From the NCBI GenBank assembly GCA_052144935.1, contig JBKQPR010000162.1, positions 1-64,000 of the forward strand: a DNA stretch of 64,000 bases, read 5' to 3'. A program made the position numbers and the translations under genes. This DNA is from JOPF133 sp052144935 (GTDB lineage: Bacteria > Acidobacteriota > Terriglobia > Bryobacterales > Bryobacteraceae). Under the pieces are notes generated by a model that was not told the origin of the DNA, did no database searches, and worked only from the letters and a program-made list of their open reading frames with translations. Numbering within the stretch: the stretch's first letter is position 1; every line of letters starts with the position of its first letter. Positions 42,647-50,854 of the stretch are shown piece after piece.

Positions 42647-43171
42647 TCAACAGCTTACGGGGTAGTGCCACAGCGGAGAGGTAGCTGGAAACCTAATGCC
42701 GGGATCGGGGCTAGAAACACGTCCAGCGAGGGGAGCCAGGTTTCCTGTGTATTCAGACCGCCAAAAGGGATTATCGATGCGAACGCCGCCCAGTGTTGCG
42801 CCTTGCTGAAGGTCTTCACTGTAGAGAAGGTCCGCGCCCGGCAAACGCGCCGCGTGAAGATCATCGCATCCCAGAAGGAAATTCGATTCAGACGATGCAA
42901 CTCGATGGCCGCTATCACATCGCCTTCCACAAAGCGAACCACTCGGGCACGCGTGAGCAACTGAACCTTTTGTTGCGCCGTCTCAGGATCGACGCCCAGT
43001 TTCCCGGTGGCAGCGGCAAAGTACTCCTGCAAAACCTGAATTGATACAACCAGCAGACCGGACCGCCGATAGCCGGTGATGAGCTGAATCGCGAGTGCCT
43101 GCTTGGCTGGCGCAGAGGCGTCGTCGGCGTAGATGAAAATGTTTGGTATCGAAAAATGCCAGCCGATTCAT
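42647..43171 (-). pseudogene. VapC-like PIN-domain toxin with two frameshifts
   Basis: Reading from ATG 43171 gives MNRLAFFDT and then leaves the PIN sequence; shifting at AAAC near 43140 restores NIFIYADDASAPAKQALAIQ, with the first active-site Asp just before the shift. The shifted frame gives VLQEYFAAATGKL, then ISFWDAMIF with the conserved Asp. Near 42850 it shifts back, restoring GADLLYSEDLQQG and VRIDNPFW (PIN C-terminus, ending about 42760). Start and end are in the same frame, so one base appears inserted and one lost. As written the toxin cannot be made; a read error at each place would restore it. The overlap ATGA with the antitoxin gene is normal VapBC organisation. Confidence 0.7.
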
Positions 43172-43395
43172 GACCGCTCGTGAAGTTCTTCCCTATCGAA
43201 CTTCCACCCGCGGGAGTCGCCGCGAGCAAGCCTTGAGAGGCGCTCAAACTCAACGGCGTCTTCATTTGGATCCGACTTTCCCGCTAGTTGCTCAAGATAC
43301 TCCCTAACGAACTGATTGACACTCGTTCCAAGAGCCTCGGCTCGGCGGCGTGCACGAAGAAGTACTTCGTCGACGACGGAGAGGGTAACGTTCAT
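43168..43395 (-). CDS. VapB-like antitoxin
   Basis: A 75-residue protein of ribbon-helix-helix type: NVTLSVVDEVLLRARRRAEALGTSVNQFVREYLEQL is a strand followed by two helices, as in antitoxins paired with PIN toxins. A C-terminal tail rich in charged residues (EFERLSRLARGDSRGWKFDREELHERS) would wrap the toxin. Its TGA overlaps the toxin ATG. ATG 43395 is the start at the strand; the ATG further upstream (43434) adds only low-quality sequence. TGTAACACATATTACG just upstream has imperfect dyad symmetry and is a possible operator. It likely represses its own operon even though the toxin is broken. Confidence 0.75.
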   Translation of the reverse strand: MNVTLSVVDEVLLRARRRAEALGTSVNQFVREYLEQLAGKSDPNEDAVEFERLSRLARGDSRGWKFDREELHERS

Positions 43396-43529
43396 GTAAC
43401 ACATATTACGTGCGCACAGAAGACCCGGTGTCAAGTTGTTGCCCGGACACCCTCGGACACCCTCGGCCGTTGTTAACGATGTTCGTGGGTTGGCGACCTG
43501 CGATATGCTCGGCGCACGCCCGTAACCGT

Positions 43530-43612
43530 CAGCCCAGAACCCCCAACCACCCCGCCACGAACAGCACCAGCGCCGGGTGAATCCCCGTCATGGCGTCGTC
43601 GGCATCGATCCC
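43530..43612. repeat. Direct repeat, duplicated 3' end of pgpA (left copy)
   Basis: 83 bp nearly identical to 44607-44689 (five mismatches), which is the end of the pgpA gene. Read on the minus strand it still encodes ADDAMTGI and ALVLFVAGWLGVLG, so it is a remnant of pgpA coding sequence. The two copies bracket the phosphatase-like gene. Confidence 0.8.
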
Positions 43613-43859
43613 GCCTGCCAAAGCAATCCCTGTTACCTCCGGTTCTGGCGAAGTCCTCATGGCCGTACTGCGAAGGAGCGTGATGAACCACTTGATCCAC
43701 TGCAGGGGACAACGGAGCGTTGGTCCGCGGTCCTGAAGATGGTGGTGCCCGGAATGTACGGGCTTTCGGCCGACGAGAGATAAGTGCGAAACGCGTCCAG
43801 GAGCGGCAGGAGTGGTGATTCGGATCGCACACGGCCGGACCGCATGTATACTGCTTGGG
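43613..43859. other. Region between left pgpA fragment and phosphatase-like gene
   Basis: About 250 bp with no gene I can support. It contains the TATACT promoter box at 43847-43852. The sequence does not match pgpA, so it belongs to whatever was inserted beside the pgpA end. Confidence 0.4.
43847..43852 (+). promoter_or_regulatory. -10 box (TATACT), leaderless-type spacing
   Basis: TATACT ends 7 bases before the GTG at 43860; no Shine-Dalgarno. Confidence 0.4.
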
Positions 43860-44579
43860 GTGACGTTCGATCAAGCCGGGTTTGACATTCGCTGTGAGTG
43901 GGGACTTGCAGGACTTCGCGAGATTGGGGCGGACTCAGACGTTGTTGTAATCGTGGATGTCCTTTCCTTCACCACGGCGGTTGACATAGCGACCGCCCGC
44001 GGCGCCCAGGTTTTCCCTTATCCCCTGAAAGGCGCATCGGCCGTCGAGTACGCCGGTTCGCTCCATGCAAACCTTGCGTCTGTCGACCGCGGCGCGGGTG
44101 TCTCGCTATCGCCGGCGTCGCTCGGAAACATCCCGGCCGGATCTCGATGGGTGCTTCCTTCACCCAATGGAGCCGCCCTGGCGTTTGCCGCGGATCATCC
44201 AATCGTACTGGCTGCCTGTCTTCGGAACGCCACGGCCGTTGCTCAAACTGCCGCTCGCCTGGGTTCGACCATCGCGGTGATTCCCGCCGGCGAAACGTGG
44301 GCGACGGGTGAGTTTCGGCCGAGCCTCGAAGACTGGATTGGTGCGGGTGCGGTCATCGCTGCCTGCCCGGGAAGGCGCTCGCCGGAATCGGCGATCGCGG
44401 CGGCGGCTTTCGACTGCGTTCGCGGAGATCTCTTAGGAGCGTTGCAGGGATCGGGGTCGGGCAAGGAGTTGATCGAGCGGGGCTTTGGCCGGGATGTCGA
44501 GTTGGCTTCCGAACTGAACGTGAGCATGACGGCTCCCCGTCTCGTGAATCGGGCTTTTGTAAGCGTGAACGCGCAGTGA
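43860..44579 (+). CDS. 2-phosphosulfolactate phosphatase family protein (ComB-like)
   Basis: A 239-residue protein of the ComB fold. The N-terminus FDQAGFDIRCEWGLAG leads to DVVVIVDVLSFTTAVDIATARGAQ, the central motif with Asp residues and the Thr/Ser loop (ComB reads VVIDVLRATT). Further motifs are LPSPNGAALAFAA and STIAVIPAGETWATGE. The ComB enzyme removes phosphate from 2-phosphosulfolactate in coenzyme M synthesis; bacterial homologues mostly have unknown substrates. Start GTG 43860 fits the family start and the -10 position; an in-frame GTG at 43812 would add 16 residues not seen as conserved. It is convergent with pgpA and flanked by the duplicated pgpA ends. Confidence 0.8.
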   Translation: MTFDQAGFDIRCEWGLAGLREIGADSDVVVIVDVLSFTTAVDIATARGAQVFPYPLKGASAVEYAGSLHANLASVDRGAGVSLSPASLGNIPAGSRWVLPSPNGAALAFAADHPIVLAACLRNATAVAQTAARLGSTIAVIPAGETWATGEFRPSLEDWIGAGAVIAACPGRRSPESAIAAAAFDCVRGDLLGALQGSGSGKELIERGFGRDVELASELNVSMTAPRLVNRAFVSVNAQ

Positions 44580-44605
44580 GCGTGGTGAGCGCTCGTCCGC
44601 ATCCC

Positions 44606-45100
44606 TCAGCTCAGAACCCCCAACCACCCCGCCACGAACAGCACCAGCGCCGCGTAAATCCCCGCCATGGCGTCGTCGGCATTGATCCCCCAACCGCCCG
44701 GCAGGGCCTCCAATTGCCTTACGGGCGGCGGCTTCCAGATGTCGAACAGGCGAAACAGCGCGAACGCCGCCAGGTAGGTTTTCCAGTTCAGGGTGCGCGC
44801 CCCAGCCAGCGAGATCCACTGCCCGATCACCTCGTCCACCACCACGCATTGCGGATCCTTGGTATCCAAAGCCCGCGCCGTCACACCTGCCGCCCACACC
44901 GCGGGAGCGAACAGAAGGGCCGCCAGCAGAGCGAAATCCAGCCCGCTGAAACCGCCGTAAGCGTGCAGGGCGATGGCGATCAGGATGGCGGCCGCCGATC
45001 CGGCCGTGCCCGGTGCGCGTGGCGCCAAACCGCATCCAAACCACGTGGACATCAGCCTGGCCAGGCGGATGCGCCCCACGCTACTCGTCCTCGTCCTCAT
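44606..45100 (-). CDS. pgpA: Phosphatidylglycerophosphatase A
   Basis: A 164-residue integral membrane PgpA. Motifs: STWFGCGLAPRAPGTAGSAAA, then the DxxVxDExxGQ-type metal site DPQCVVVDEVIGQW and RLFDIWKPPPV followed by GGWGINADDAMAGIYAAL. Membrane helices are evident between these. It removes phosphate from phosphatidylglycerophosphate to yield phosphatidylglycerol. Its ATG lies within the end of yacG (20-bp overlap), behind GAGGCGG. It is the third gene of the rimO-yacG-pgpA unit. The 3' end is repeated at 43530-43612. Confidence 0.92.
   Translation of the reverse strand: MRTRTSSVGRIRLARLMSTWFGCGLAPRAPGTAGSAAAILIAIALHAYGGFSGLDFALLAALLFAPAVWAAGVTARALDTKDPQCVVVDEVIGQWISLAGARTLNWKTYLAAFALFRLFDIWKPPPVRQLEALPGGWGINADDAMAGIYAALVLFVAGWLGVLS
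44607..44689. repeat. Direct repeat, 3' end of pgpA (right, intact copy)
   Basis: The original of the left copy at 43530-43612. It includes the pgpA stop codon and the C-terminal membrane helix codons. Confidence 0.8.
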
Positions 45101-45251
45101 CCGCCTCGGGTGGCGCCACGCTGGGGCCTGGAATGACGTACTTCTCCGAGGCCCAGTTGGCCAGGTCGATCACCCGGCAGCGCTCGCTGCAAAAGGGAAA
45201 ATCGGGGTCGCCCAAAGCCACTTCCTTCTTTTTGCAGATCGGGCACTTCAT
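45081..45251 (-). CDS. yacG: DNA gyrase inhibitor YacG, zinc ribbon
   Basis: A 56-residue protein with the YacG four-cysteine zinc site: MKCPICKK, then PFCSERCRVIDLANW, the SERCRxxDLxxW being the family signature. The C-terminal tail is acidic (PPEADEDEDE). In Escherichia coli YacG binds GyrB and inhibits gyrase. The ATG overlaps the rimO stop (ATGA) and its own end overlaps the pgpA start by 20 bp, so the three genes are translationally coupled. It is easily missed by length filters. Confidence 0.9.
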   Translation of the reverse strand: MKCPICKKKEVALGDPDFPFCSERCRVIDLANWASEKYVIPGPSVAPPEADEDEDE

Positions 45252-46639
45252 ACGGCGATCTGAATCAGCGGCGCCGCGGATGGCACGGGGGCGTCTTCGG
45301 TGGGTTCCAGCAGGGTTCCCACCACGTCATAATCGTGGGCCTCGGTGATGCGCAGCCGGCGGATTTCGCCGGGCCGCGGCTCGGCGCCCTCGAAGTCGTT
45401 GATTAGGGTGACCCCGTCGATGCCGGGCGCCTGCGTGGCGAGGCGCGCCTCCCACAGCAGATCGGTTTCCGCCGAGGGGCCTTCCACCAGCACGGCCGCC
45501 TGGCTGCCCACCAAGGCACGGTTGCGCGCCCGCGCGATCTTGCGCTGCAGGGCCATCAGGTGGCGCTTGCGATTGTGCGCCGTGCGGCCATCCACTTTGC
45601 CCTCCAGGGCGAAGCTGGCGCTGGTGTCTTCGTCCGAGTACGTGAACACGCCCAGGTTGTCGAACCGCGCCGCTTCCACGAACTGGCACAGCTCTTCGAA
45701 ATCCGCAGCGGTCTCACCGGGAAAACCGGCGATGAAGCTGGTGCGGATGGCAATCCCCGGAATGGTGCGGCGGATGCGCTCCAGCAGCTTGAGGAAAATA
45801 TCGCCCGAGGCGCCCCGCTTCATGCGCTTCAGGACCCGCGCGCTGGCGTGCTGCAAGGGCATGTCGATGTACTTCACCAGGGCCGCATGGGCCGCCATGG
45901 AATCGAGCAGCCGCTGGGTGACTTTGTTGGGATAGGCGTACAGGAAGCGAATCCACTTTTCGTGCGGCGTTTCGATCCGCGCCAGCCGCTCCAGAAGCTG
46001 CGGCAGCCCGTCGGCCAGCCCCAGGTCTTCCCCGTAGCAGGTGGTGTCCTGTCCGATCAGGTTGATCTCGCGCACCCCGCGCTCGAACAGCCGCGTGGCT
46101 TCGGAAATCACCGATTCGAAGCGCCGGCTGCGAAATGCGCCGCGGTACTGCGGAATCACGCAGAAGGTGCAGGGGTGGTCGCAGCCCTCGGCGATCTTGA
46201 TGTAGGCGAAGTGCCGTGGCGTGGCCAGCACGCGGGGCGTCAGGTCGTGGTAGAGATAGGGTTCGGGCGAGGCGGGCGGCTCCGCGGGCGGCTCCATGCC
46301 CTCGCACAGGGCCACGATGCTCTCCAGCTCGTTGGTGCCCACCAGCGCGTCCACTTCCGGCATTTCCTTGCGGATGTCGCCACGGTACCGCTCCACCAGG
46401 CAGCCGGCCACGATCAGCTTCCGGGCCCGCCCGATTTTCTTGTACTCGGCCATTTCCAGGATGGTGTCGACCGACTCTTTCTTGGCGGGGTCGATAAAGC
46501 TGCAGGTGTTCACCACCAGCACGTCCGCCTGGTCCGGATGCGGGGTGAGTTCGTGGCCCTTGGCCACAAGCTGGCCCATCATGACCTCGCTATCGACCAG
46601 ATTTTTGGGGCAGCCTAAACTGATGAAACCGACTTTCAA
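45248..46639 (-). CDS. rimO: Ribosomal protein S12 methylthiotransferase RimO
   Basis: A 463-residue radical-SAM enzyme adding a methylthio group to Asp of ribosomal protein S12. The N-terminal MTTase domain holds three cluster Cys (SLGCPKN, VNTCSFI, VAGCLVERY). The radical-SAM motif is EGCDHPCTFCVIP (CxxxCxxC). A TRAM domain ends the protein (about residues 370-445). KVGFISLGCPKNLVDSE is the RimO rather than MiaB form. It begins with TTG at 46639; no ATG fits. It heads the rimO-yacG-pgpA unit. Confidence 0.92.
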   Translation of the reverse strand: MKVGFISLGCPKNLVDSEVMMGQLVAKGHELTPHPDQADVLVVNTCSFIDPAKKESVDTILEMAEYKKIGRARKLIVAGCLVERYRGDIRKEMPEVDALVGTNELESIVALCEGMEPPAEPPASPEPYLYHDLTPRVLATPRHFAYIKIAEGCDHPCTFCVIPQYRGAFRSRRFESVISEATRLFERGVREINLIGQDTTCYGEDLGLADGLPQLLERLARIETPHEKWIRFLYAYPNKVTQRLLDSMAAHAALVKYIDMPLQHASARVLKRMKRGASGDIFLKLLERIRRTIPGIAIRTSFIAGFPGETAADFEELCQFVEAARFDNLGVFTYSDEDTSASFALEGKVDGRTAHNRKRHLMALQRKIARARNRALVGSQAAVLVEGPSAETDLLWEARLATQAPGIDGVTLINDFEGAEPRPGEIRRLRITEAHDYDVVGTLLEPTEDAPVPSAAPLIQIAV

Positions 46640-46755
46640 GCGTTCGATCCAGTAAAATGAGGGTTCTTGTACCAGAATAGCATCCGGGATCGTCTTCTTG
46701 ACGGCGATCCCCGTAACACGCTATGTTCGGACCAAAGTCTCGGCCCAGGGAAACG

Positions 46756-47913
46756 ATGAAACGAACACTTGCGGTTCCAGCTCTATTCCTTTTCTTCGCC
46801 GCCGTCATTTTGGGGCAGACCCCCCAAATGTCCCCCAAGGCCGCCACCGACTGGTATGCCAAGCAGCCCTGGCTGGTGGGCGCCAACTACATTCCGGCCT
46901 ACGCCGCCAACCAGCTCGAAATGTGGCAGCCGGAAACCTTCGACATCGACCGTATCGACATGGAGTTGGGCTGGGCCGAAGCTCTGGGAATGAATACCAT
47001 GCGGGTCTTCCTGCACAACCTGCTTTGGCAGGAAGATCCTGGCGGCCTCAACAGCTTCCACCGCCGCATCGACAAGTTTCTCGCGGTCTGCAAACGCCAC
47101 AAAATCCGCCCCATCTTCGTCCTGTTGGATTCCTGCTGGGACCCCTTCCCCAAGACCGGCCGGCAGCTCCCGCCGCGCCCCGGCATCCACAATTCCAGAT
47201 GGCTGCAGAGCCCCGGCGCCGCCGCGCTGACCGATCCGGCGCAGGAGGCGCACATTCTGGAATACATCGAGGATTTTATCCTGGCCTTCAGCACCGACGA
47301 TCGGATCCTGGCCTGGGACCTGTGGAACGAGCCCGACAACACCAACACGAACAGCTATGCGCCGACCGAGCCGGCCAACAAAGTGGCGCTGGTGCAGGCC
47401 CTCCTGCCGAAGATCTTTCGCTACGCGCGCGCCGGGCTGCCCAGCCAACCGCTGACCAGCGCCGTCTGGCACGGCGACTGGTCGGACCCCTCCAAACTGA
47501 GCCCCATCGAAAAGACCCAGCTCGATCTGTCGGACTTGATTTCCTTCCACAACTACGGCCCGCCCGAGGAATTCGAGAAGCGCGTGCAGTGGCTGCAGCA
47601 ATACCACCGTCCGATTCTGTGCACCGAATACATGGCGCGGCCCCTGGGCAGCACCTTCCAGGCCATCCTGCCCATAGCCAAGAAGTACAGCGTGGCGGCC
47701 TACAACTGGGGCCTGGTGGCGGGTAAGACCCAAACCTACCTGCCTTGGGATTCCTGGCAGCAGCCCTACATCAACCGCGCGCCCCCGCTCTGGTTCCACG
47801 AAATCTTCACCACCAACGGCAAGCCCTACAGCCAGGAGGAGGTGGATTTCATCCGCCAGATCATCGGGAAACCAGCGGACAAATCCAAGGGCAAGCCCCC
47901 CAAGGGGCACTGA
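46756..47913 (+). CDS. Secreted GH5-like glycoside hydrolase
   Basis: A 385-residue exported enzyme with signal peptide (LAVPALFLFFAAVILGQ). The barrel core reads WLVGANYIPAYAANQLEMW, DMELGWAEALGMNTMRVFLH, then the acid/base in AWDLWNEPDN (Glu about 191) and nucleophile in ILCTEYMARP (Glu about 291), the clan GH-A layout. It is near cellulase/mannanase/1,4-beta-xylanase-annotated proteins of Bacteroidetes and Acidobacteria; real substrate unknown. The C-terminus is Lys-rich. ATG 46756 is chosen over 46723 since the signal peptide begins there. Confidence 0.82.
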   Translation: MKRTLAVPALFLFFAAVILGQTPQMSPKAATDWYAKQPWLVGANYIPAYAANQLEMWQPETFDIDRIDMELGWAEALGMNTMRVFLHNLLWQEDPGGLNSFHRRIDKFLAVCKRHKIRPIFVLLDSCWDPFPKTGRQLPPRPGIHNSRWLQSPGAAALTDPAQEAHILEYIEDFILAFSTDDRILAWDLWNEPDNTNTNSYAPTEPANKVALVQALLPKIFRYARAGLPSQPLTSAVWHGDWSDPSKLSPIEKTQLDLSDLISFHNYGPPEEFEKRVQWLQQYHRPILCTEYMARPLGSTFQAILPIAKKYSVAAYNWGLVAGKTQTYLPWDSWQQPYINRAPPLWFHEIFTTNGKPYSQEEVDFIRQIIGKPADKSKGKPPKGH

Positions 47914-47942
47914 TCTTCGTCTCGTGGCGCAGACTGTCAGTC

Positions 47943-47983
47943 GGGGCGCCCTCTGGGCCCGCCGAGATTCGTCTCGGCGCTCC
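47943..47983. repeat. GGCGCCCTCTGGGCCC plus GCCGAGATTCGTCTCGGC repeat
   Basis: A copy of the dispersed GGGTGCCCTCTGGG element joined to GCCGAGATTCGTCTCGGCGC, a hairpin also present in variant form near 29878-29902 (GCCGGGATTCGTCTCGGCGC). Between the GH5-like and permease genes. Confidence 0.5.
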
Positions 47984-48086
47984 GGTTCAGCAACCCCCGG
48001 ATGGCACTGTCCTCCGCGGTTCCGCCGTGAGCCTCCCTTGTCCGTTCGTTAACGGAGTGGTGCGTGCTGCCGTCTAGTAGATCGTG

Positions 48087-50483
48087 ATGCCCAACTGGCT
48101 CGCCGCGCTGTTTCACGACCTGCGATTCGCCTTGCGCACCTTGCGCAAGCGCCCCGCCTTCTCCATTGCCGCAATCGGCACGCTCGCGCTGGGCATTGGC
48201 GCCACCACCGCCATCTTCAGCATCGTGAGCGGCGTGCTGCTGCGCCCGCTGCCATTCGCCGATCCCCATGGGCTGGTGCAGTTGACCGAAACCTCACCCG
48301 GGAACGATGCCGGGCCGGTGGTCTATCCGGACCTGGAAGCCTGGCGCGGCCAGAGCACATCCTTTGAGGCCATGGTGGCTTACTCCAATGTCAGCCGGGA
48401 TCTTCAGGACATCGCGGATCCGGAGGAGGTGACCACCGTAGCCGCGGAGCGCAGCCTGTTCCGCATGCTGGGGGTGGAACCCATGGCCGGCCGGACATTC
48501 CTGGCCGACGATCCGCCTCAAGTCGTAGTCGTCAGCGAAGGCTTTGGGAAACGCTATTTTGGCGCCGGCCCATCGGCGCTCGGCCGCAAGATTACATTGG
48601 ACGGAGAGGGCTTCACGGTCATCGGTGTAATGCCGGAGAGATTTCAGTTCCCTTACCGCGCCGTTCACACGGATGCGTGGATCCCCTGGGAGGCGCCGCC
48701 GCAATTCCGCCACATGCCGACCTATCGTGCCGATTTCGTGGTGGCGCGCGTGAAGCCGGGCATACCCATGGATCGTGCGCTGGCCGAGTTGAACGGGATC
48801 GCCCGGCGCCTCGAGATGCAATATCCGGAGACCAATCGGGGCCGGAGAGCGCGCATCACGCCGCTTTCCGAAGTCGTGGCCGGCAACGTTCGCAACTCTT
48901 TGCTCGTGCTGTTCGGCGCGGTCGGCATGGTCCTGTTGGTGGCGTGCGTGAATGTCGCCAACCTTCTCCTGGCGAGGGCCGCCACGCGAACGCGGGAGGT
49001 CGCCATTCGCGCTTCGCTGGGCGCTCCGCGCTCGCGCCTGGTATCTCAGTTCCTCACCGAGAGCCTCGTCCTGGCGCTGGGCGGCGGGCTCGCGGGGTTG
49101 GCCCTCGCAACATGGGGTGGGAGTCTTCTGCTGAAACTCGCAGGGAGCGACATTCCCAGGTCTTCGGAAATCGGTTTCGATTGGCGTGTCTTCACCTTCC
49201 TGCTGGCGACCTGTATCGTGACCGGCATTGGATTCGGCCTGGCCCCGGCGATCGGGGCGGCGCGCGGTAATTTCCACAGCGCTCTCAGACAGTCGGGCAG
49301 CCACCGCACCGCGGCCGGCACGCGGTTCCGCGATGGATTGGTGGTAGTGGAAATGGCTGCCGCTTTTGTGCTCCTGATCGGCGCAGGCCTGCTGCTCCGC
49401 ACCCTCTTTTCTCTGCAGAACACGCCGGCCGGGCTGAAGGCGGAAAACGTCCTTACCCTGCACATGACCGTCTCCGCAACGCGAGCCCAGGCTGCCGGGG
49501 CCGCCGGCCGGTACTGCCAGGAGATCGAAGAGCGCATCCGGCGGATTCCGGGGGTCCGGGCCGCCGGTTTTGTTTCGCTTCTGCCGCTCGAAAACTGGGG
49601 CTGGATCGCCCGGTTTTCCATCGCCGGCCACCCCGAGGAGCCCGCTGCGCCGAAGTCCGCCGAGCTTCGGTGTGTCAGCCCAGGATACCTCCGCGCGCTC
49701 GGCATTCCCATCCGAAGGGGTCGTGGCTTTACTCAGTTCGACCGCGCCGATACCGCCCCCGTGATTCTGATTAACGAAGCGCTGGCGCGCCAGTATTTTC
49801 CCAACCAGGATCCGATTGGCCAGCAGACCGACCGGGGGACGATTGCCGGCATCGTGGGCGACGTTCGCCAGTCCGGTCTCGACCATCCGCCGGTTCCTGA
49901 AATCTACTGCCCTCTCGCCCAGAACTTCCTCCAACTCCCGTCCGCGGGGTTGTCCCTCGTCGTCAGCGCAACGGTCCCACCGGAGTCATTGGCGCCCGCG
50001 GTCCTCGGCGCCGTACGCCAGGTGAATCCGAACCAGGCGGTGTTCCATATTAAGACCATGCAGCGCGTAATCGCCGATTCGCTGTCCAACCTGAGCCTCC
50101 ACCTATGGCTGCTCGGAGCGTTCGCCGGGATCGCTCTGGCGCTCGCGGTGGCCGGCATCTATGGAGTCACTTCCTATGCGGTCGCGTCGCGCACGCACGA
50201 ATTCGCCATTCGAGTTGCTCTCGGCGCCGATGCCGGCGATGTGCTCGAAATTGTACTCGGCCACGGCGCGTGGCTGATTGCGATCGGACTCGCGATGGGC
50301 CTGGCTGCCGCGGCCGGTCTTACGCGGTTGTTGCAAGCGCTACTCTTCGGAGTCGGCCCTATGGACCCGAAAACTCTCGCGGTTGTGGCGGCGCTGCTCG
50401 CCGCAGTGGCGCTGGCTGCATGTTATGTCCCGGCAATGCGGGCGATGCGACTCGATCCCGTAATCGCGCTGAAGTACGAATAG
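48087..50483 (+). CDS. MacB/FtsX-type ABC permease (acidobacterial two-module type)
   Basis: A 798-residue permease with a MacB periplasmic core domain and FtsX module in each half. N-terminus: RFALRTLRKRPAFSIAAIGTLALGIGATTAIFS, the hallmark of the acidobacterial ADOP-type permeases. First FtsX helices are at NSLLVLFGAVGMVLLVACVNVANLLLARA. The second half has the periplasmic core (NQDPIGQQTD) and helices LGAFAGIALALAVAGIYGVTSYAVASRTHEFAIRVALGA. No ATPase is linked, which is normal for this group. Probably a mechanotransmission-type exporter; substrate unknown. GTG at 48084 immediately before is an alternative start. Confidence 0.88.
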   Translation: MPNWLAALFHDLRFALRTLRKRPAFSIAAIGTLALGIGATTAIFSIVSGVLLRPLPFADPHGLVQLTETSPGNDAGPVVYPDLEAWRGQSTSFEAMVAYSNVSRDLQDIADPEEVTTVAAERSLFRMLGVEPMAGRTFLADDPPQVVVVSEGFGKRYFGAGPSALGRKITLDGEGFTVIGVMPERFQFPYRAVHTDAWIPWEAPPQFRHMPTYRADFVVARVKPGIPMDRALAELNGIARRLEMQYPETNRGRRARITPLSEVVAGNVRNSLLVLFGAVGMVLLVACVNVANLLLARAATRTREVAIRASLGAPRSRLVSQFLTESLVLALGGGLAGLALATWGGSLLLKLAGSDIPRSSEIGFDWRVFTFLLATCIVTGIGFGLAPAIGAARGNFHSALRQSGSHRTAAGTRFRDGLVVVEMAAAFVLLIGAGLLLRTLFSLQNTPAGLKAENVLTLHMTVSATRAQAAGAAGRYCQEIEERIRRIPGVRAAGFVSLLPLENWGWIARFSIAGHPEEPAAPKSAELRCVSPGYLRALGIPIRRGRGFTQFDRADTAPVILINEALARQYFPNQDPIGQQTDRGTIAGIVGDVRQSGLDHPPVPEIYCPLAQNFLQLPSAGLSLVVSATVPPESLAPAVLGAVRQVNPNQAVFHIKTMQRVIADSLSNLSLHLWLLGAFAGIALALAVAGIYGVTSYAVASRTHEFAIRVALGADAGDVLEIVLGHGAWLIAIGLAMGLAAAAGLTRLLQALLFGVGPMDPKTLAVVAALLAAVALAACYVPAMRAMRLDPVIALKYE

Positions 50484-50496
50484 CTTGTCCGGATCC

Positions 50497-50640
50497 CTAT
50501 GACTTGCTCACGTTGATGTAATACAGATCCGTCGCCACCGCGAACTCGTCCTTCTTGAGCCGCGTCTTCATCTCCTGCCACTCGCCCTGCACGCCGCGCT
50601 GAATGTCGACAAGATCCTCCTCGGAGAGACTCCCCTCACA
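50497..50640 (-). pseudogene. C-terminal fragment of an unidentified gene
   Basis: About 48 codons with strongly GC-biased third positions: SEEDLVDIQRGVQGEWQEMK then TRLKKDEFAVATDLYYINVS, ending in TAG. The K/E-rich helix and codon use look like real protein, but upstream sequence merges into an opposite-strand M1-peptidase remnant and no start is visible. I cannot name the family. It may be a fragment left by rearrangement. Confidence 0.35.
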
Positions 50641-50850
50641 TACGAGCGCGATTCGGGCCCGGTCCTTGTGGATTTCCCGGAGCCGCCGCGCGCGGGGCGG
50701 CTGTACTCGATCGACGGTGAGCGAGGCCGCTTTGGGGCCATCGCGTTCCGCAAAGATCCCCCCGGCCATCCCTGGATCAACACGGCCTGCGAGGGCATCG
50801 GCGCCAGCGTGTGGTGGCCCAACAGGGACCAGTGGCGAGACGAAGTGCAA
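50613..50850 (+). pseudogene. Remnant of an M1-family aminopeptidase gene
   Basis: About 79 codons of the N-terminal domain: NVDKILLGETPLTYERDSGP, VDFPEPPRAGRLYSIDG, then FRKDPPGHPWINTACEGIGA and SVWWPNRDQWRDEV. The WWPN(K/R)D motif after the exopeptidase-family GA(S/N) loop is characteristic of M1 peptidases. The HExxH catalytic domain and everything else are missing; homology stops where an inverted-repeat element begins at about 50855. It is a fragment only. Confidence 0.6.
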
Positions 50851-50854
50851 AGTA

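Noticed and set aside
43473..43874. Minus-strand open frame of 133 codons covering the left pgpA fragment
   Set aside because: Its C-terminal part is out of frame with the pgpA remnant and the rest shows no protein character; explained by the duplicated pgpA end.
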